Source: Nageia nagi
Taxonomy: Eukaryota; Pinophyta
DNA: 64,000 nucleotides
Assembly (NCBI GenBank): GCA_050084985.1
Contig: JBITNC010000001.1
Span: forward strand, 130,820,001 to 130,884,000
Direction: 5' to 3'
Below, one piece after another: positions 37,495 to 49,559 of this stretch. The notes under the pieces were generated by a model, which saw only the letters and a list, made by a program, of their open reading frames with translations, made no database searches and was not told the origin of the DNA. The translations under genes were made by a program, and so were the position numbers. Position 1 is the stretch's first letter. Each line of letters begins with the position of its first letter.

Positions 37495-39100
37495 TGGCTC
37501 ATCAAGAGCAAGAACTCAACTATGAAAACTATTTAGAAGAAAGAAGAAGTTATAGGTCTAGTAGAAATACTCCATGAAGAAAAACTCCTCAAGAAATAAA
37601 CACAACTTATCTAAATCCTATTGATGATGACTTAGATATATTCAAACAATGTTTAACATAATTAAGGATCCAAATTTCTTATCATGCTCATATCCTTACT
37701 CTAAATCTAGATTATTTAACAAAAGATACAAAACCAGTTGATGGTGTAGAAGAGATTATATTAAGAAATACACCCCCTTCGCAAACTCATTTAGTTGATA
37801 CTATACAACAAAGAGCCCATTTTAAGCCTAAGTATGATCATGTCACATGGTATCTTCCAGTGGACATTTAGTTCAATCATATTTAATAAGGTATGATTAT
37901 ACTTCTTCCACTATTTCTAGGCAAATGGAGGAGTTTGAAAATCAAATCTCCATACATACAGTTACCTGTATACCAAAATCTAGAAATCATGCTAAAGTTT
38001 ACAATAATCCTTGTTACGTTTTAAAATCAAATACACCAACTCCTTTGTCAAGACATAGAACCCCTAGACAAGGATCTAAAGTGAGAAAGAACTTTGATCT
38101 AACATCTTAGGTTATTTAAGTATTTGAGTTATGTTATTGCTAATGATGATGCATTTATTTTCAATGAAACTTGCTAGACAAGTAATGGATTGGTATAATA
38201 ACTTAACAGAATATATTATTCATTCATATGCATAATTGGAAAACTTATTCATTTTAGGATAAATATCAAATATAAAAATTCCATTACTAATCTTATGAGA
38301 TTACAACAATTTTAAGATTAATCAATTACAATTTCATCTCAAGATGGAGGGTGATTTTGACAAGCATGCCCTACACTTTACCTCAAGAAAAATTGGTAAA
38401 AATGTTTAGTCAAAGTTGTTTAAGGCCTATAGCTAGTACCTTATTAATCCAACAACATAAGGCCTTCGAAGAAGCAATTTTCCAAGCTATCATAATTGAA
38501 AATGTCAAAATCCAATACAGTGAGATAAAAGGTAAGAAAAAGTAGCCTTATGTTAAAAAAAATCAAATAGAAAAAATAAATAAATTATCATTAGATAACA
38601 AAGTTTCTATCACCAAAGAAGAAAAACCAAATCCTCTACAAAATGAGGAAAAAGACTTTATACCACCATGAAATTTTACACCTTTGTCAGAATCTCTTTA
38701 TGATATTCTGAAGAAACTTGTGAACATCAAGTAATTACATTACTAGAAATAAGACCTAAATAACCAAATGCTAAAAATAGTATATGGTATAATGAGAATA
38801 AATATTATCATTTCTATTGTCAAAAGGGGCATGATACAAATAAGTGTAATACTTTACAATATAAAATTCAAAACTCAATTAATGAAGAAAAATTCAAAGT
38901 TGATAATCCCTTAGCTATTCTTAATAAAAAACATAGAGATTTATCAAAACCCTCTTCCTCAACATCAGGCTAATAATATGTTATTGCATCCCCTAGAAAA
39001 TCAGGTAATGCATAACTAGAGTTACAAAAATTTAACATTTGTAAGGATGGTAAGCATTAACACAAGAGCTTAAAGGGTACAAGGAAGGAAAAATAATATT
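37495..39100 (+). pseudogene. Element C gag
   Basis: It begins at ATG 37495 with AHQEQELNYENYLEERRSYR, after a 2-kb region without coding signal. Through stops and shifts it runs to a nucleocapsid-like line at about 38790-38920 reading YHFYCQKGHDTNKCNTLQYK, which matches the plant Tat-lineage gag knuckle (CxFHxxxGHxTxxCxxLK); the first Cys is lost. The short open pieces 37847-38110 and 38351-38545 are parts of it. Gag would build the particle. Confidence 0.6.
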
Positions 39101-39394
39101 CCATACAATCAACTAGATGAGGTTGTTTTGAAACCCAATATACCTAGACCTCAACTACTTAATGTTTTAGTGAAAGGAGACTTACATTAGCAATTGAAAA
39201 TTTGCAAGTGAAAATCTCTATTTGAATTACTACAAAAATCTAAAAATCATAGGGATGTGATGAACCAACTATTACAAATAATGGAATTAGAAATAAATGA
39301 TCCTAAAAGCTTTGTGTCTTTTGTAGAAAATATTAAAACTAGTCAAAAACCTACTATTATTTTCTATGATCATGAAGTTAAATAATCAAATCAA

Positions 39395-39718
39395 ATGTGT
39401 GGTCAACATACTCCCTTGCATATCATAGCTAAAATGGATGATGGGGAGGATTTTAAAAGGATGTTAATAGATGAAAGTTTAATGATAAATATTATCTTAA
39501 CAACTGCCTATAAGAATTTGAATCTTCCATTCTCACATATTTGTGCACTGACCTTTCAATCAAAAGCTTTTAATGATGCTTTATGTTTAATAATAGGATC
39601 TATCTCATTTTCTATCATTGTAGGGTCTAAAATAGTGTGCATAGTATTACAAATAATTGAAGGAGACATAACTCAGTATAATATTCTCTTAGGGAGACCT
39701 TGGATTAGAGATATATAG
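39395..39718 (+). pseudogene. Element C aspartic protease
   Basis: Open piece reading HTPLHIIAKMDDGEDFKRML, then IDESLMINII where the family has IDGGSSxNIL, so the active-site DG/SG is damaged. It ends YNILLGRPWIRDI, the standard second half of plant gypsy retropepsin. It lies between gag and RT as expected. Confidence 0.75.
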
Positions 39719-40116
39719 TGTGTCCCATCAAATTATTATAATTGTATAAAATATATTCATAAAGGTGTAGTGCATTGTGTACCTGAAGATGAAAATCCCT
39801 ATTTACATTGTAATAATGCAAACTTGTCAAAAGAAATGGCTTTACCATCCACTCATTACTCTGCAACACCTATATTACCAAAAAACTATCAATTGCAAGG
39901 GTGGGTAAAAATAATCATTCTTTAAAATATTCAAAATAAGAATGTATTATTAATCAAAAATTACTCAATACTCAAAAGATTAGTAATAATTTATCACCAA
40001 GAATAGAACCAACACCTCAATAAAGATGTACATAGGAAGAACAAGTTTGATGAGTTAAGTAAAGTCTCTTCATCTGAAACATGTTCCCCTATGGATACAT
40101 AAATAAAAAGTGATGA

Positions 40117-40500
40117 TTGTTAAGAAAGAGTAAGTCATCAAACAATTATCTCATGACCAAAAAACTAATAGATTGTGGTATAAGAGAATTTGGAATCGAT
40201 GATGTCATTTTTAGTATTCCTTCTACCCAAGAAGTAGGAAGACCAAGAGAATCTCCTAGTATAGTGGGGCAATTGGTTCCACTAGGAAAAGTCCCTAACC
40301 AAACATTATTTATTTATAAAGGTCATATAGAACCACCTATCCTTCCTCTCCCCCAACCTCATGAGGTTTTTTTTTGTAACTCATTAGAATATTTATTTCC
40401 TTATGTGAGGACATTTGTCCAAAGATATTTCGATAGATGTCAATGGAAAGGACAAGGTTTAGGGTGATACGAACAAGGACCTAGATATAGAATCAATATT
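40117..40500 (+). pseudogene. Element C protease-RT linker with G-patch-like motif
   Basis: Open piece ending RCQWKGQGLG, then a stop and YEQGPRYRI. This resembles the G-patch (GxxxGxGLGxxxxG) found between protease and RT in several plant Tat-type elements. Upstream text (PIL PLPQPHEVF) is proline-rich linker. The downstream piece 40651-40944 is more linker with no recognised domain. Confidence 0.5.
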
Positions 40501-41179
40501 TATTATGAATTACCTAATGATAAAACATAATGGGGATACAAAATTAATAATCAAATGGAATCTAGTTACAAAATAGTTTAATTAGAACTAGAAACATTAA
40601 AGTTTGAAAGGCCATTTGAAAAATCTAAAGGGATAATAACTCAAGATAATGTGGAATATGAAACATTATCTTTATTGAAGTTATTAACTGATGATGTATC
40701 AAGTAATATGGTGGAAATTGCAAGAGTATCTAATGAAGTTTCAAAAATAGTATCCTTTGGTTGGTCTAGAAGTGATAAGTTTGAATCAGTAAGTCCAACC
40801 AACTTAAGTAGTTATTCATCATACTTCTTAGTAGATGAAGATACTATAGACTTCACATTAATTTCCAAACAACTTATAATAAGAGACTTTAAATATATAG
40901 ATACTATACTAAAAATCTTTGACTTCATTATAAATACCACCTAAGAAGATCAACATTTAGGTGAAGATGAAGAATATAACATAAATGATAAAATTTGGAT
41001 TTTGATACCAAATCAATTGGAAGAAGGGTCTCATATGTTAATTGAAGAAAACATCAAGGTTGATTTAAGTGATGATCCTAATAATTTTAAAATCATTTAA
41101 CTAGGAATGTCCCTAATTGAAAATGAGAGATAAGAATTTGTGTCCATACTAAAAAAAGGTAGAAAATATTTGCATGATA

Positions 41180-41870
41180 ATACACTGATATGCTTGGATT
41201 GGATCCTAATTTGGTAGTACATAATTTGGGTATTAAAAAAGATGCTAATTTTGTCAAACATAAATTACATAAAATGCATCCAATAATAGAATTAACGGTG
41301 AAAGAAGAGTTACAAAAAATTTTAGAAACTAAATTCATTCATCCCATTGATTATTCTAATTAGATTTCCAACATGATACCCATCAAAAAATCTAATGGAA
41401 AGATTTGCATATGCATAGACTTTAGAGGCTTGAATAAAGCTTTCTCTAAGGATGACTTCTCACTACTAAACATAGAAATATTAGTTGAATCTATTGTCAA
41501 ACATGAAATGCTTTCTCTTATGGATAGATTTTTAAGATATAACAAGATAAAAGCAGCATCAAAATATCAACATAAGACAACATTCACAACACCTTAGGGA
41601 ACTTTTTGCTATAAAGTAATACCTTTTGGTTTAAAAAACATAGGAGCCACTTACCAATGGGTGATGAAATATATTTTCCATGATTACATGCATGATATTA
41701 TGGATGATTATGTAGATGATGTATTAGCCAAATTTAAAACTCGAGAGGACCATCCAAAGGTCCTCATCAAAATATTTGATAGATTACTAGAGCATAGTAT
41801 TTGATTAAATATCAAGAAATATGTTTTTGGAATAATTTTGAGAAAATTATTAAGTTTTATTATTTTCAAG
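41180..41870 (+). pseudogene. Element C reverse transcriptase
   Basis: From about 41205 it reads LVVHNLGIKKDANFVKHKLH, then MIPIKKSNGKICICIDFRGL with NKAFSKDDFSLL, MLSLMDRFLRYNKIKAA, a stop where the family has PWGTF (TGG to TAG), IPFGLKNIGATYQ, and MDDYVDDVLAKFKTREDH (catalytic YVDD box) near 41700-41740. Motif order and the D-Y-V-D-D-V-L-A-K wording are typical of the Tat lineage. Several stops are present. Confidence 0.85.
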
Positions 41871-41959
41871 TGAGGAATTGAAGTAAATCTAAATAAAATA
41901 AAAGTAATAGTAAATATACAGCCCCCATAAAATATAAAATAATTGCAAAGTTTATAAGG

Positions 41960-42440
41960 TAAGCTATAAGCTGTAAGATGCTTTATTTCTTAGCTATCAG
42001 ATAAGAATAAATCATTTAATAAACTATTAAAAAGGGAATTATATTTCATTAGGGAAGTGAACAAAAAGAAGCATTTGATGAAATAAAATATTATCTTTTA
42101 TCACCTCCAATTTTAGTTCCACTTAAAGAAGAGGAACCATTCCTATTATATATGTCTGCTACAAAATCGACATTAGGAACTATGCTTGCTCAAAAGAATG
42201 AAAAAAATAAAGAATAAGTTATATATTACATTACTCAAATTCTAGTTGGATATGAAATCAAATACATATATTTGGAAAAATTATGTTTGGCCATGGTTTT
42301 TGAAACTAAGAAATTGAGATATTATATGTTAAATCACACTACATACATAATTGCTAAAGTAGATCCTTTGAAATACATGATGAACAAAACCTATCAAAAT
42401 GCAATAACATCTAAATGGATCATGAATTTATGAGAATTTG
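41960..42440 (+). pseudogene. Element C first RNase H
   Basis: Decayed gypsy RNase H downstream of RT: EAFDEIKYYLLSPPILVP-type text at about 42065-42120, LLYMSATKSTLGTMLAQKNE (Asp of the DAS position lost), then GYEIKYIYLEKLCLAMVFET at about 42250-42310 and the HTTYIIAKVDPLKYMMNK stretch. The region continues towards the second RNase H with the linker WIMNL*EFELKFIRKK. Confidence 0.7.
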
Positions 42441-42442
42441 AA

Positions 42443-42816
42443 TTGAAATTTATAAGAAAAAAATTAATCAAAGGTCTTGTCATAGCTAATTATCTGGCAG
42501 AAGCACCACTATTCGATGATAAACTACTCATCATTGAACTACCAAATGAACATGTTTTTCAATTAGATGAAATAGAATTTCTCGTTGATCCTAAAGAAGA
42601 TTGGGATATGGTGATATATTCTGATGGATTAAGATGCAAGAAAAGTGGAGGTGTTAGTGTTATTTTTATCACATCCCAAGGAGTTCCTATACCTTATTCT
42701 TTCAAACTTAATTTTTTGTGTACAAATAACAACGCTAAGTATGAAGCCCTAGAACTAGCTATAAAGGTAGCCATGAAATTAAAACTAAAGAAAGTTAAAT
42801 TCATTGGTGATTAATT
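42443..42816 (+). pseudogene. Element C second, archaeal-type RNase H
   Basis: Open piece reading DWDMVIYSDGLRCKKSGGVS (first catalytic Asp in SDG), then FITSQGVPIPYSFKLNF, then TNNNAKYEALELAIKVAMKL (E of the YEAL motif) and KKVKFIGD at the stop. This is the additional RNase H found in Tat/Ogre-type elements. It places C in that lineage together with the G-patch-like motif. Confidence 0.8.
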
Positions 42817-42879
42817 GCTAATCATGAACTAAGTTAAAAGAATCTTTCAATGTAAAGAACCTATATTACAAAAATAAAA

Positions 42880-43552
42880 AAATTGGTAGATAATTTGCTA
42901 CTATCATTTGAAAAATATGATTTAGAAGCAACATCAAGGTTAAGTAATATATTCGTTGATGCAATGGCTTCAATTAGAAACCCCCATAAACAAACTATTC
43001 ACATTGAGATCGTTCAAATTACTCATTTCTCATTAGAAATGGATGGAGTAGAACATGTGGTTCTTGATATAACAATGGAATACAAGAATTTATGGCATAC
43101 CCAACTAGTCAAATTCTTAAGAGATGGAATCCTACCTATCAATTTAAAAAAGTTAACTAGGAAAGCATTTAAATTAAAAGCTTCATGTTTTTGTATGCTA
43201 GAAGATGTCTTATATTGTAGAGGTTTTGATGGGATATTGCTCAGATGCTTAGAATGGATGGATTCATAAATTGCAATTTCATACAAACATGATGGAATAT
43301 ACAAAGGACATTTTAGTGGCCCCGTAATAACAAAATGACAAACATGTATGGGATATTATTGGCCCACCATGGAGCGTAATTGCATGGAATATGTTAAAAC
43401 ATATGTTAAATGGAAATAACATTTAAATTTATTTAATCAACCATTGCAAGTATTACAACCCATGCGATCATAATGGCCATTTTCAAGATAGGCATGGATT
43501 TGATAGGCCAAATATCTCCCATTTATTTAGAAGGGCACAAATTTATAATAAT
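42880..43552 (+). pseudogene. Element C integrase, N-terminal half
   Basis: The linker LSNIFVDAMASI is followed by AFKLKASCFCMLEDVLYCRG and FDGILLRCL, then the zinc-binding part KHDGIYKGHFSGPVITK, MGYYWPTMERNCMEYVKTYV (a Tyr where a zinc Cys is expected) and near 43535-43552 the core entry GHKFIII. The coding line is interrupted at 43552 by element B and resumes at 53293 with AMEYFLKQVEVIPM. The two halves match the family when read across the insertion. Confidence 0.85.
43548..43552 (+). other. Target-site duplication of element B, left (ATAAT)
   Basis: ATAAT directly precedes the LTR start TGATCCATAATC. The same five bases follow the other LTR at 53288-53292. Confidence 0.9.
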
Positions 43553-44256
43553 TGATCCATAATCATCAAATGCTTATAGCATACTTAAGTCTTCACTTAT
43601 AGATTCAAATGAAAATACATTTCCCATTATGAGATCATACAAAATTACATATAAATTTGAAAATTGCATAATGTAAGTCATAAACTATCAATCTCAAACA
43701 CACACAAGATCAACATAATGATTTACCCTAGTTCATCCAATGTGGGTTAATTCAGCATGAAATTAGAACCTTCTCTTCTTATTGTCTATGCACATTACAA
43801 TATTACATGCATAGAGAAATACCATCAACAATATGGTAATACAATCTCCTACATCAAGAAGAAACAATCTTAGAACTACAATAATTCTAGAATGACTCTT
43901 ATTCTTCCTTAAAATTATTACAATTCTAAAATTCCAAAACTCTACAATCCTCTCTAATGAGAATCAAGAATGAGATATGCCATTAATAAGCCTTCAAAAC
44001 ACTCTAAAATATAATGCAAAGAACCTAAACCACTCAGTCTCCCAAAATGCCACTATCTTTTCAAATGCCCCTACTGACTCATCAAGGTGCACACTATTAG
44101 CAGCCTAAAATCAATAATTTGCATGCTGTTGGTGATCTAAAATTGAATACAAAAAAATTTTAAATTTTGGTCTTCGATCTATCTCCAAGCACATATACTT
44201 TTGGAATGAGTATTACTCCAAAAAACACAACCTGACATATGATCCAATTCGAATCA
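43553..44256 (-). repeat. 3' LTR of element B
   Basis: Starts TGATCCATAATCATCAAATG and ends ATTCGAATCA. It aligns along its whole length with 52563-53287. Directly after it the minus strand has the polypurine tract TTGGGGAGGTG (44257-44268). Confidence 0.93.
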
Positions 44257-44269
44257 CACCTCCCCAATG

Positions 44270-45072
44270 AAGAAGCATTTGATACCATAAATACATAGAT
44301 GAGGATACAACTCCCCAACTCTAAACCTATCCATCCACTTGGCTTTATTAAGCTTCTATCATTTCAATCTAATCAACCATAGCTCTATCTCACCTTTTAT
44401 TGTAGCATGAACCTTCTTTTGCAATATGGAATCCTCCTTGAGTTCATTCATAGTATTAAAAGCTAAGTCATCAAGAAATGGCAAAATTTGATCTGAAATC
44501 GCTCCATCTTCAGTCAACATAGATGGCTCATATAATTTCAAATGCTCAACATTCACAACTAAATACATGTTTATATATGCCAAAAGATCCAATCTAAAAG
44601 CATTTTTACTTACTTTCTCCATAATCTCAAATAGTCCATACCTTATAGGCTTCAACTTCTTAGCTGGTCCTTGCAACCTCTCCTTACTAAGATGCAACCA
44701 AACATGGTCTCTCACATGAAACTTATGATCAACTCTATGTTTTTCATATCTCATCTTGTACTTGGCTAGGCTTGTCTCAAGTTGCTCTTGGACTTTCAAA
44801 TGAATTTGCCTAATCTTTTCAAAAAAAATTCAGCTTGGTTTTTCTCTTTCTCAGGTTAATCTTTTTTATCCTTTTGCTATCTAAATACATAATCAAAAGG
44901 TGAAGGTGGTAAATAACTAAAATAATTCTCAAAAGGACTCTTATTAATGGAAGAATGAATTACCTTATTGTATGCATGTTGGATATATTCAAGATGTTCA
45001 TCCCAAGACTTAAGATGTCTGCCATAATAACCTCTCAAGAGCTGAACTACTATCTTATTCACCACCTCAGTT
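44270..45072 (-). pseudogene. Element B integrase, C-terminal half with chromodomain-like end
   Basis: Read from 45072: TEVVNKIVVQLLRGYYGRHL, SWDEHLEYIQHAYNKVIHSS (third catalytic region), then KYKMRYEKHRVDHKFHVRDH, VWLHLSKERLQGPAKKLKPI, FEIMEKVSKNAF and VEHLKLYEPSML. The tail ELKEDSILQKKVHATIKGE and LWLIRL, then KAKWMDRFRVGELYPHL, resembles a degenerate chromodomain. The long open piece is 44359-44799. It is joined in the ancestor to the half starting at 48713. Confidence 0.85.
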
Positions 45073-45077
45073 TGTCT
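45073..45077. other. Target-site duplication of the solo LTR, left (TTGTC)
   Basis: TTGTC precedes the LTR start TGTCATAGCC; the same five bases follow its end at 48708-48712. The duplicated bases fall in the integrase motif DGQTE of element B. Confidence 0.9.
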
Positions 45078-46482
45078 GTCATAGCCAAAATCTACACTAG
45101 ATTTCCCTTGGTGTATTTTGATTTGGTTTATTGTGAGAAGAGATAATGATTATATGTTATTTAAATAAAATGCTTGTTACATTTTTATTTATTTAAAGTT
45201 TTGAAATCCTAGACAAAGATAGTGATTACTTATCCTACCTATATGTACATGTTACTGCTGCAAATGGTTTTGTGATGTGCATGTGATAGAAAATGAAAGG
45301 TGGGATGCTCTTGAATGGTTTGAAAATAAATGATTACTAGTGATTCTCATGATCGTATATAAGATCAAGATACTAGGAAAATTAGGTAAGTGGTTGCATA
45401 CATACATAGGGGAATGGGCAAGATAGGATCTTTAGGATTATTAATGTATGTTTATGATTGCCTAGTTGTGTTCTTTAAATTGAGTTGAAAATATTTTTAT
45501 CTTAAAGGATTGCTAAGGATGTTAGCATTAGTATCTAACAACCCCTAATAATGAATATTAGTGGGTAAAGGTAATTAAAGGAACTTACTAGGTAGGAAAA
45601 AGGTAAATCTTACTTATTAAAATTTATCTATTTAAATATTTTATGAGAATGTGTATGTATTACTCCTTAATTTGGTTAATTAATAATTAAGAATAGTAAT
45701 CCCTAACATTAAATATTATTATTTAGCTTAAAATAAATAAATTAAGCTTAATGAGTTATGATTGGTTGATTGATAAAGGTTAGAGTTAAGTAAACTTGTA
45801 AGATATTATTTATAATGAAATAATATTTAATTATACTTAAATTGTATAAGGTGTCTCAATTTTAGCTATTGTGTCCTAGTTGCAAGTTAGGTGTGCCAAT
45901 GTTAAGTTGAGGTATGCCAGTGGAACTTAGTCCACAAAAGTGTTGATTGATGACTAAGTGGGAAGATATTTCCACTTAGAAATTAACTCTCACTCACTTG
46001 AATTTAAGTGATGTCACTCCTAGTTATTTTCTAACAATAAACCTTAAGGTGGAGCTTTTGGAATCATCCTTGTTTTTAGTATTTTTAGAGTAGCAAAGCT
46101 CTGCAATTTTAGAGCTAAACCCTTCTACAATTACGAGATTTAGTTAAGGTTTACCTCTTGTATTTATTTACTTCTACATATTTTATTACATGAAAGCTTT
46201 ATTATTTTATCAATAGATTTTTGATAAAATAATAGTATTTGATTTTATTTACCTGCAAATAAGTTTACCTTATTATATTACTTAAATATAATTGATGAAA
46301 GGTTTTAACTTACTCCATGTTTGAATATTGCTTTTAAGAAACATGTAATTTTGAAAATTCATGTGCAAACTTTTAGAAGATTTTATAATTTTAAAAATAT
46401 GTTTTGCACTTATAAAAACCCCATTAATGGGATGTTGTAAGTTTGTTATGGGTTTACAACCCCTATGAAAGCTTTTTAAAGG

Positions 46483-46489
46483 TATAAAA
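46483..46489 (+). promoter_or_regulatory. TATA box of the solo LTR
   Basis: TATAAAA preceded by GCTTTTTAAAGG, in the middle of the LTR where U3 would end. It gives the LTR plus orientation, in agreement with the order of its termini relative to the fragment at 4843. Confidence 0.5.
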
Positions 46490-46551
46490 TTCCCTTTATA
46501 TGGGATGGAGAAGAAAGAGTTGGGGGTTCTTGGACTCTTGGGAGCTTCCCA

Positions 46552-46570
46552 AGCCACGTGTGACGTGGCT
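46552..46570 (+). promoter_or_regulatory. G-box/TGACG palindrome in the solo LTR
   Basis: AGCCACGTGTGACGTGGCT contains a perfect G-box CACGTG (46555-46560) abutting TGACGTGG (46561-46568), with 8-base inverted arms AGCCACGT/ACGTGGCT. ACGT cores of this kind are bound by plant bZIP and bHLH factors. It lies about 70 bases downstream of the TATA box, in the GC-richest part of the LTR. Confidence 0.5.
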
Positions 46571-46879
46571 CTTTGGAACCCTCTTTTTTCCTAATACACC
46601 TCCATCTTCTTTAGCCGATAGTGGGTACGGAAAGGTCTCGGCCTACGTACCACCCTTAATCCTCCTCCTTGTTAACTGAGTTGCCAGTTTTATTTATTAT
46701 TAAAACATAGAGAATATTATTATATTATGTTTTGATCATAAGAAAGATAGAAAATCTTTTATTTTAGAAAATCAATGTTTATCATTTATTCTAAAATAAA
46801 ATGGTGGTATTAGATTTAAAATGATATTTTAAAAATGAATTGATGTTTTTAAAATAGGATTATTAATTTAGTTTTAAAT

Positions 46880-47560
46880 AAATATCGATTTATTAAAATA
46901 GAGAATATTTAGCTATTTTAAAATATAGAGTGTCTATTATTTTAAAATATGAGGAAGGTATTTTTTTTATTCTAAAATAGAATCTCTTTATTTATTTTAA
47001 AATAAGCATGTATTTTAAAATAATATTGTAAGCATTTTAGGATATTGTATTATATTTTAAAATAAGGATGTATTTTAAAATAATGTTGTAAGTATTTTAA
47101 GATATTGTATTATATTCTGAAATAAAGTTTGTTTATTTATTTTAAAATAAGAATGTATTTTAAAATAATGTTGTAAGTATTTTAAGATATTATATCATAA
47201 TCTAAAATAGAGTTTATTTATTTATTTTAAAATAAGGATGTATTTTAAAATAATGTTGTAATTATTTTAAGATATTGTTGTTATATTCTAAAATAGAGTT
47301 TGCTTGATTATTTTAAAATAGGGAAGTATTTTCAAATATTATTGTAAGTATTTTAAGATATTGTATTATATTCTAAAATAGAGTTTGCTTATTTATTTTA
47401 AAATAAGGATGTATTTTAAAATATTGTTGTAATTATTTTAGGATATTATTGTTATATTCTAAAATAGAGTTTGTTTAAGTATTTTAAAATATGGTAGTAT
47501 TTTAAAATAGAGTTGTGATTATTGTAAAATATAGATGTTGATTTATTTTAAAATAGGAAT
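46880..47560. repeat. 85-90 base minisatellite in the solo LTR
   Basis: At least six imperfect copies of a unit made from TATTTTAAAATAAGGATG, ATAATGTTGTAAGTATTTTA, AGATATTGTATTATA and TTCTAAAATAGAGTTTG. Landmark TTGTAA copies are at about 47086, 47171, 47266, 47342 and 47427. TTTTAAAATA is itself palindromic, so the strand pairs with itself locally. Confidence 0.85.
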
Positions 47561-48712
47561 TGATGTTTTGAATTAAAGTTGTTTGTTTTAAAATGTGAGT
47601 TGACATTTTAAATTAGAGTTCTTAGAGTTGTTGAAATGTTTCTTTAAAATGTTAAAGCATGTAGTTGCATTTTAGAGGAAACCCAAGATTATATCTGATC
47701 CAACCATTCTTGAGCTACCGTTCAACCTAAAGAGCAAAGCCTTGATCGTAGTGCAGGAAAGGAGTTTGATAAATTCTTGCTATGGGTTCTAAATTTATTG
47801 TAGTTGCTATTTGATTTGATAAATAAATAGCAAAACTATTATTATTCTTGTGTAGAGACATTAACAGAATTATTACTTTCTTTTTAGGATAATTATATTA
47901 ATAATGATTATTGTACAAAGTTGATATCTTTGGATTTGTGAAAGGTTAATCCTTAAATAGTTAAGTGTTATCCTTTTATTAAATATTTGTTTATTAATTG
48001 AAATGACTTACTTGAATGTGATGATGCTTAGCATTACTTGATACTTTATGGATGATGATGTTTAATGGTTTTGTAAATCCCATATTGTGTGCAAAACATT
48101 ATGATTCTTAGAACCTAACTCCCTTAGCTATAGGCATGAATAGAGATAATATAATATCTCTTATAAGGGAATGACTTCCTCTTAAATCATAGTAGGTTTT
48201 ATTGTGTGGATATTAAACCTAAGTAAAGAATTAGAGAAAGCTCTAAGTAAAGCATGATTATTCATTTAAGGGATATTGATTTATCTTCAAGCGAGTTAGG
48301 ATAAGATAAATCGAGAAATCCCCAAGGTTGAATGGACCTCGGAGTATTAAATTTCCTTGATATGATGGTGGTGGGAAATATGAGTAAGTATATGGTACCA
48401 TTGGAAAAATCACTAGGGCAAGCCATGTGAAGTTATTTAACGGGTTAAATTAAATAATGGGAAATGGTATATAGTTAATGATGAATCTATAATTGTGAAT
48501 TACTTAGCTTGGAACAATACAAATAGTATTAGGAATAATAATTCATAGCGTTCTCAAGCAACTTCGTAACACATTCAAAATTTATTGTATTTAATTACTT
48601 ATTTTATGTACTTAGAGGAAAAAAAAATTTGTGCTCACCTCTCAAGTGTATGGGATGGGTGTTATACTGATGATCCTATGTGTTTATGTTGAAATAGTGT
48701 TATTACATTGTC

Positions 48713-49325
48713 CATCTATTTGTAAATGAAAGGTAGTACTCCTCTTCAACTTTGTATCTATATTTTTCCATAAAAATGTCCAAACCTTGCCCAAAAATCT
48801 ACTATCTCTATCTAAAACAATAGAATTAGGCAATCCAAAATGAACCCAAACATGAGAAAAGAATAAATTTATAGCATTTTATCATGTTATAGTCTTTTTA
48901 CATGGAATCAAAACACACATCTTGCTAAATCTATTTATAACAACAAATAAATAGTCATGACCTTTCTTAGTCATAAATAATCCTCTGACAAAATCCATTG
49001 AGATACACTCCCATGGATATGAAGGTACTATAAGTGGCTAATACAAAACCAATTTTCTCTTCTTTGGCCTACTCGTGCAACACAAAGAACACCCCTTTAT
49101 GTACTTGGCAACTTGATCTTGCATCTTTGTCCAATATATATACCTTTGTAAATTATACAATGTCTTTCCAACCCTAAAATATCCTGTAATATTTGAAGTA
49201 TGTGCTTCTCTAATAAGTCTAATTCTTTCACTTATAGGTACACATAATACATTGAAAAGATAAAAAAGTCCATTTTGTAAATGAAATTCATCCAAACCCT
49301 TATACTTGGACCTAGATAAAGACAA
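48713..49325 (-). pseudogene. Element B integrase, N-terminal half
   Basis: Read from 49325: FNVLCVPISERIRLIREAHT, GYFRVGKTLYNLQRYIYWTK and DQVAKYIKGCSLCCTSRP (zinc-binding region; one Cys position altered), then core SMDFVRGLFMTKKGHDYLF, SHVWVHFGLPNSIVLDRDSR and RSTTFHLQIDGQ at the break. The next residues, TEVVNK, are at 45072 on the other side of the solo LTR. Confidence 0.88.
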
Positions 49326-49559
49326 TTACTCATATGCTTCTTCAAATTTAGTATCCTGCACATATGCCTTTGAAAATGACTCAGACAGAAAAAGAAAAAA
49401 TTTTAGCACTAAGAGGAAACTCATTGGACCCTATTTGCATGCTTCTAATGGCCCAAAATTAGTAGTACACATAATTGATGATATGAAATTTGTAGTTATA
49501 GATGGCTTAGAAATCCTGTTAGTAACCTTATTGTGTGTTCTTTTCTTATACTTGATCAC

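Larger units (their letters stand above)
45078..48707 (+). repeat. Solo LTR of family S (3630 bases) inside element B
   Basis: It begins TGTCATAGCC, ends GTGTTATTACA and is bracketed by TTGTC. It carries no gag or pol and has no second LTR, so the element's body was lost by recombination between its two LTRs. It contains a TATA box (46483), a G-box palindrome (46552-46570) and an 85-90 base minisatellite (46880-47560). A fragment of the same family lies reversed at 4843-5925. Confidence 0.9.

Noticed and set aside
46282-46557. 91-codon minus-strand frame inside the solo LTR
   Set aside because: It overlaps the TATA box and leader of the LTR on the other strand, and shows no protein family.
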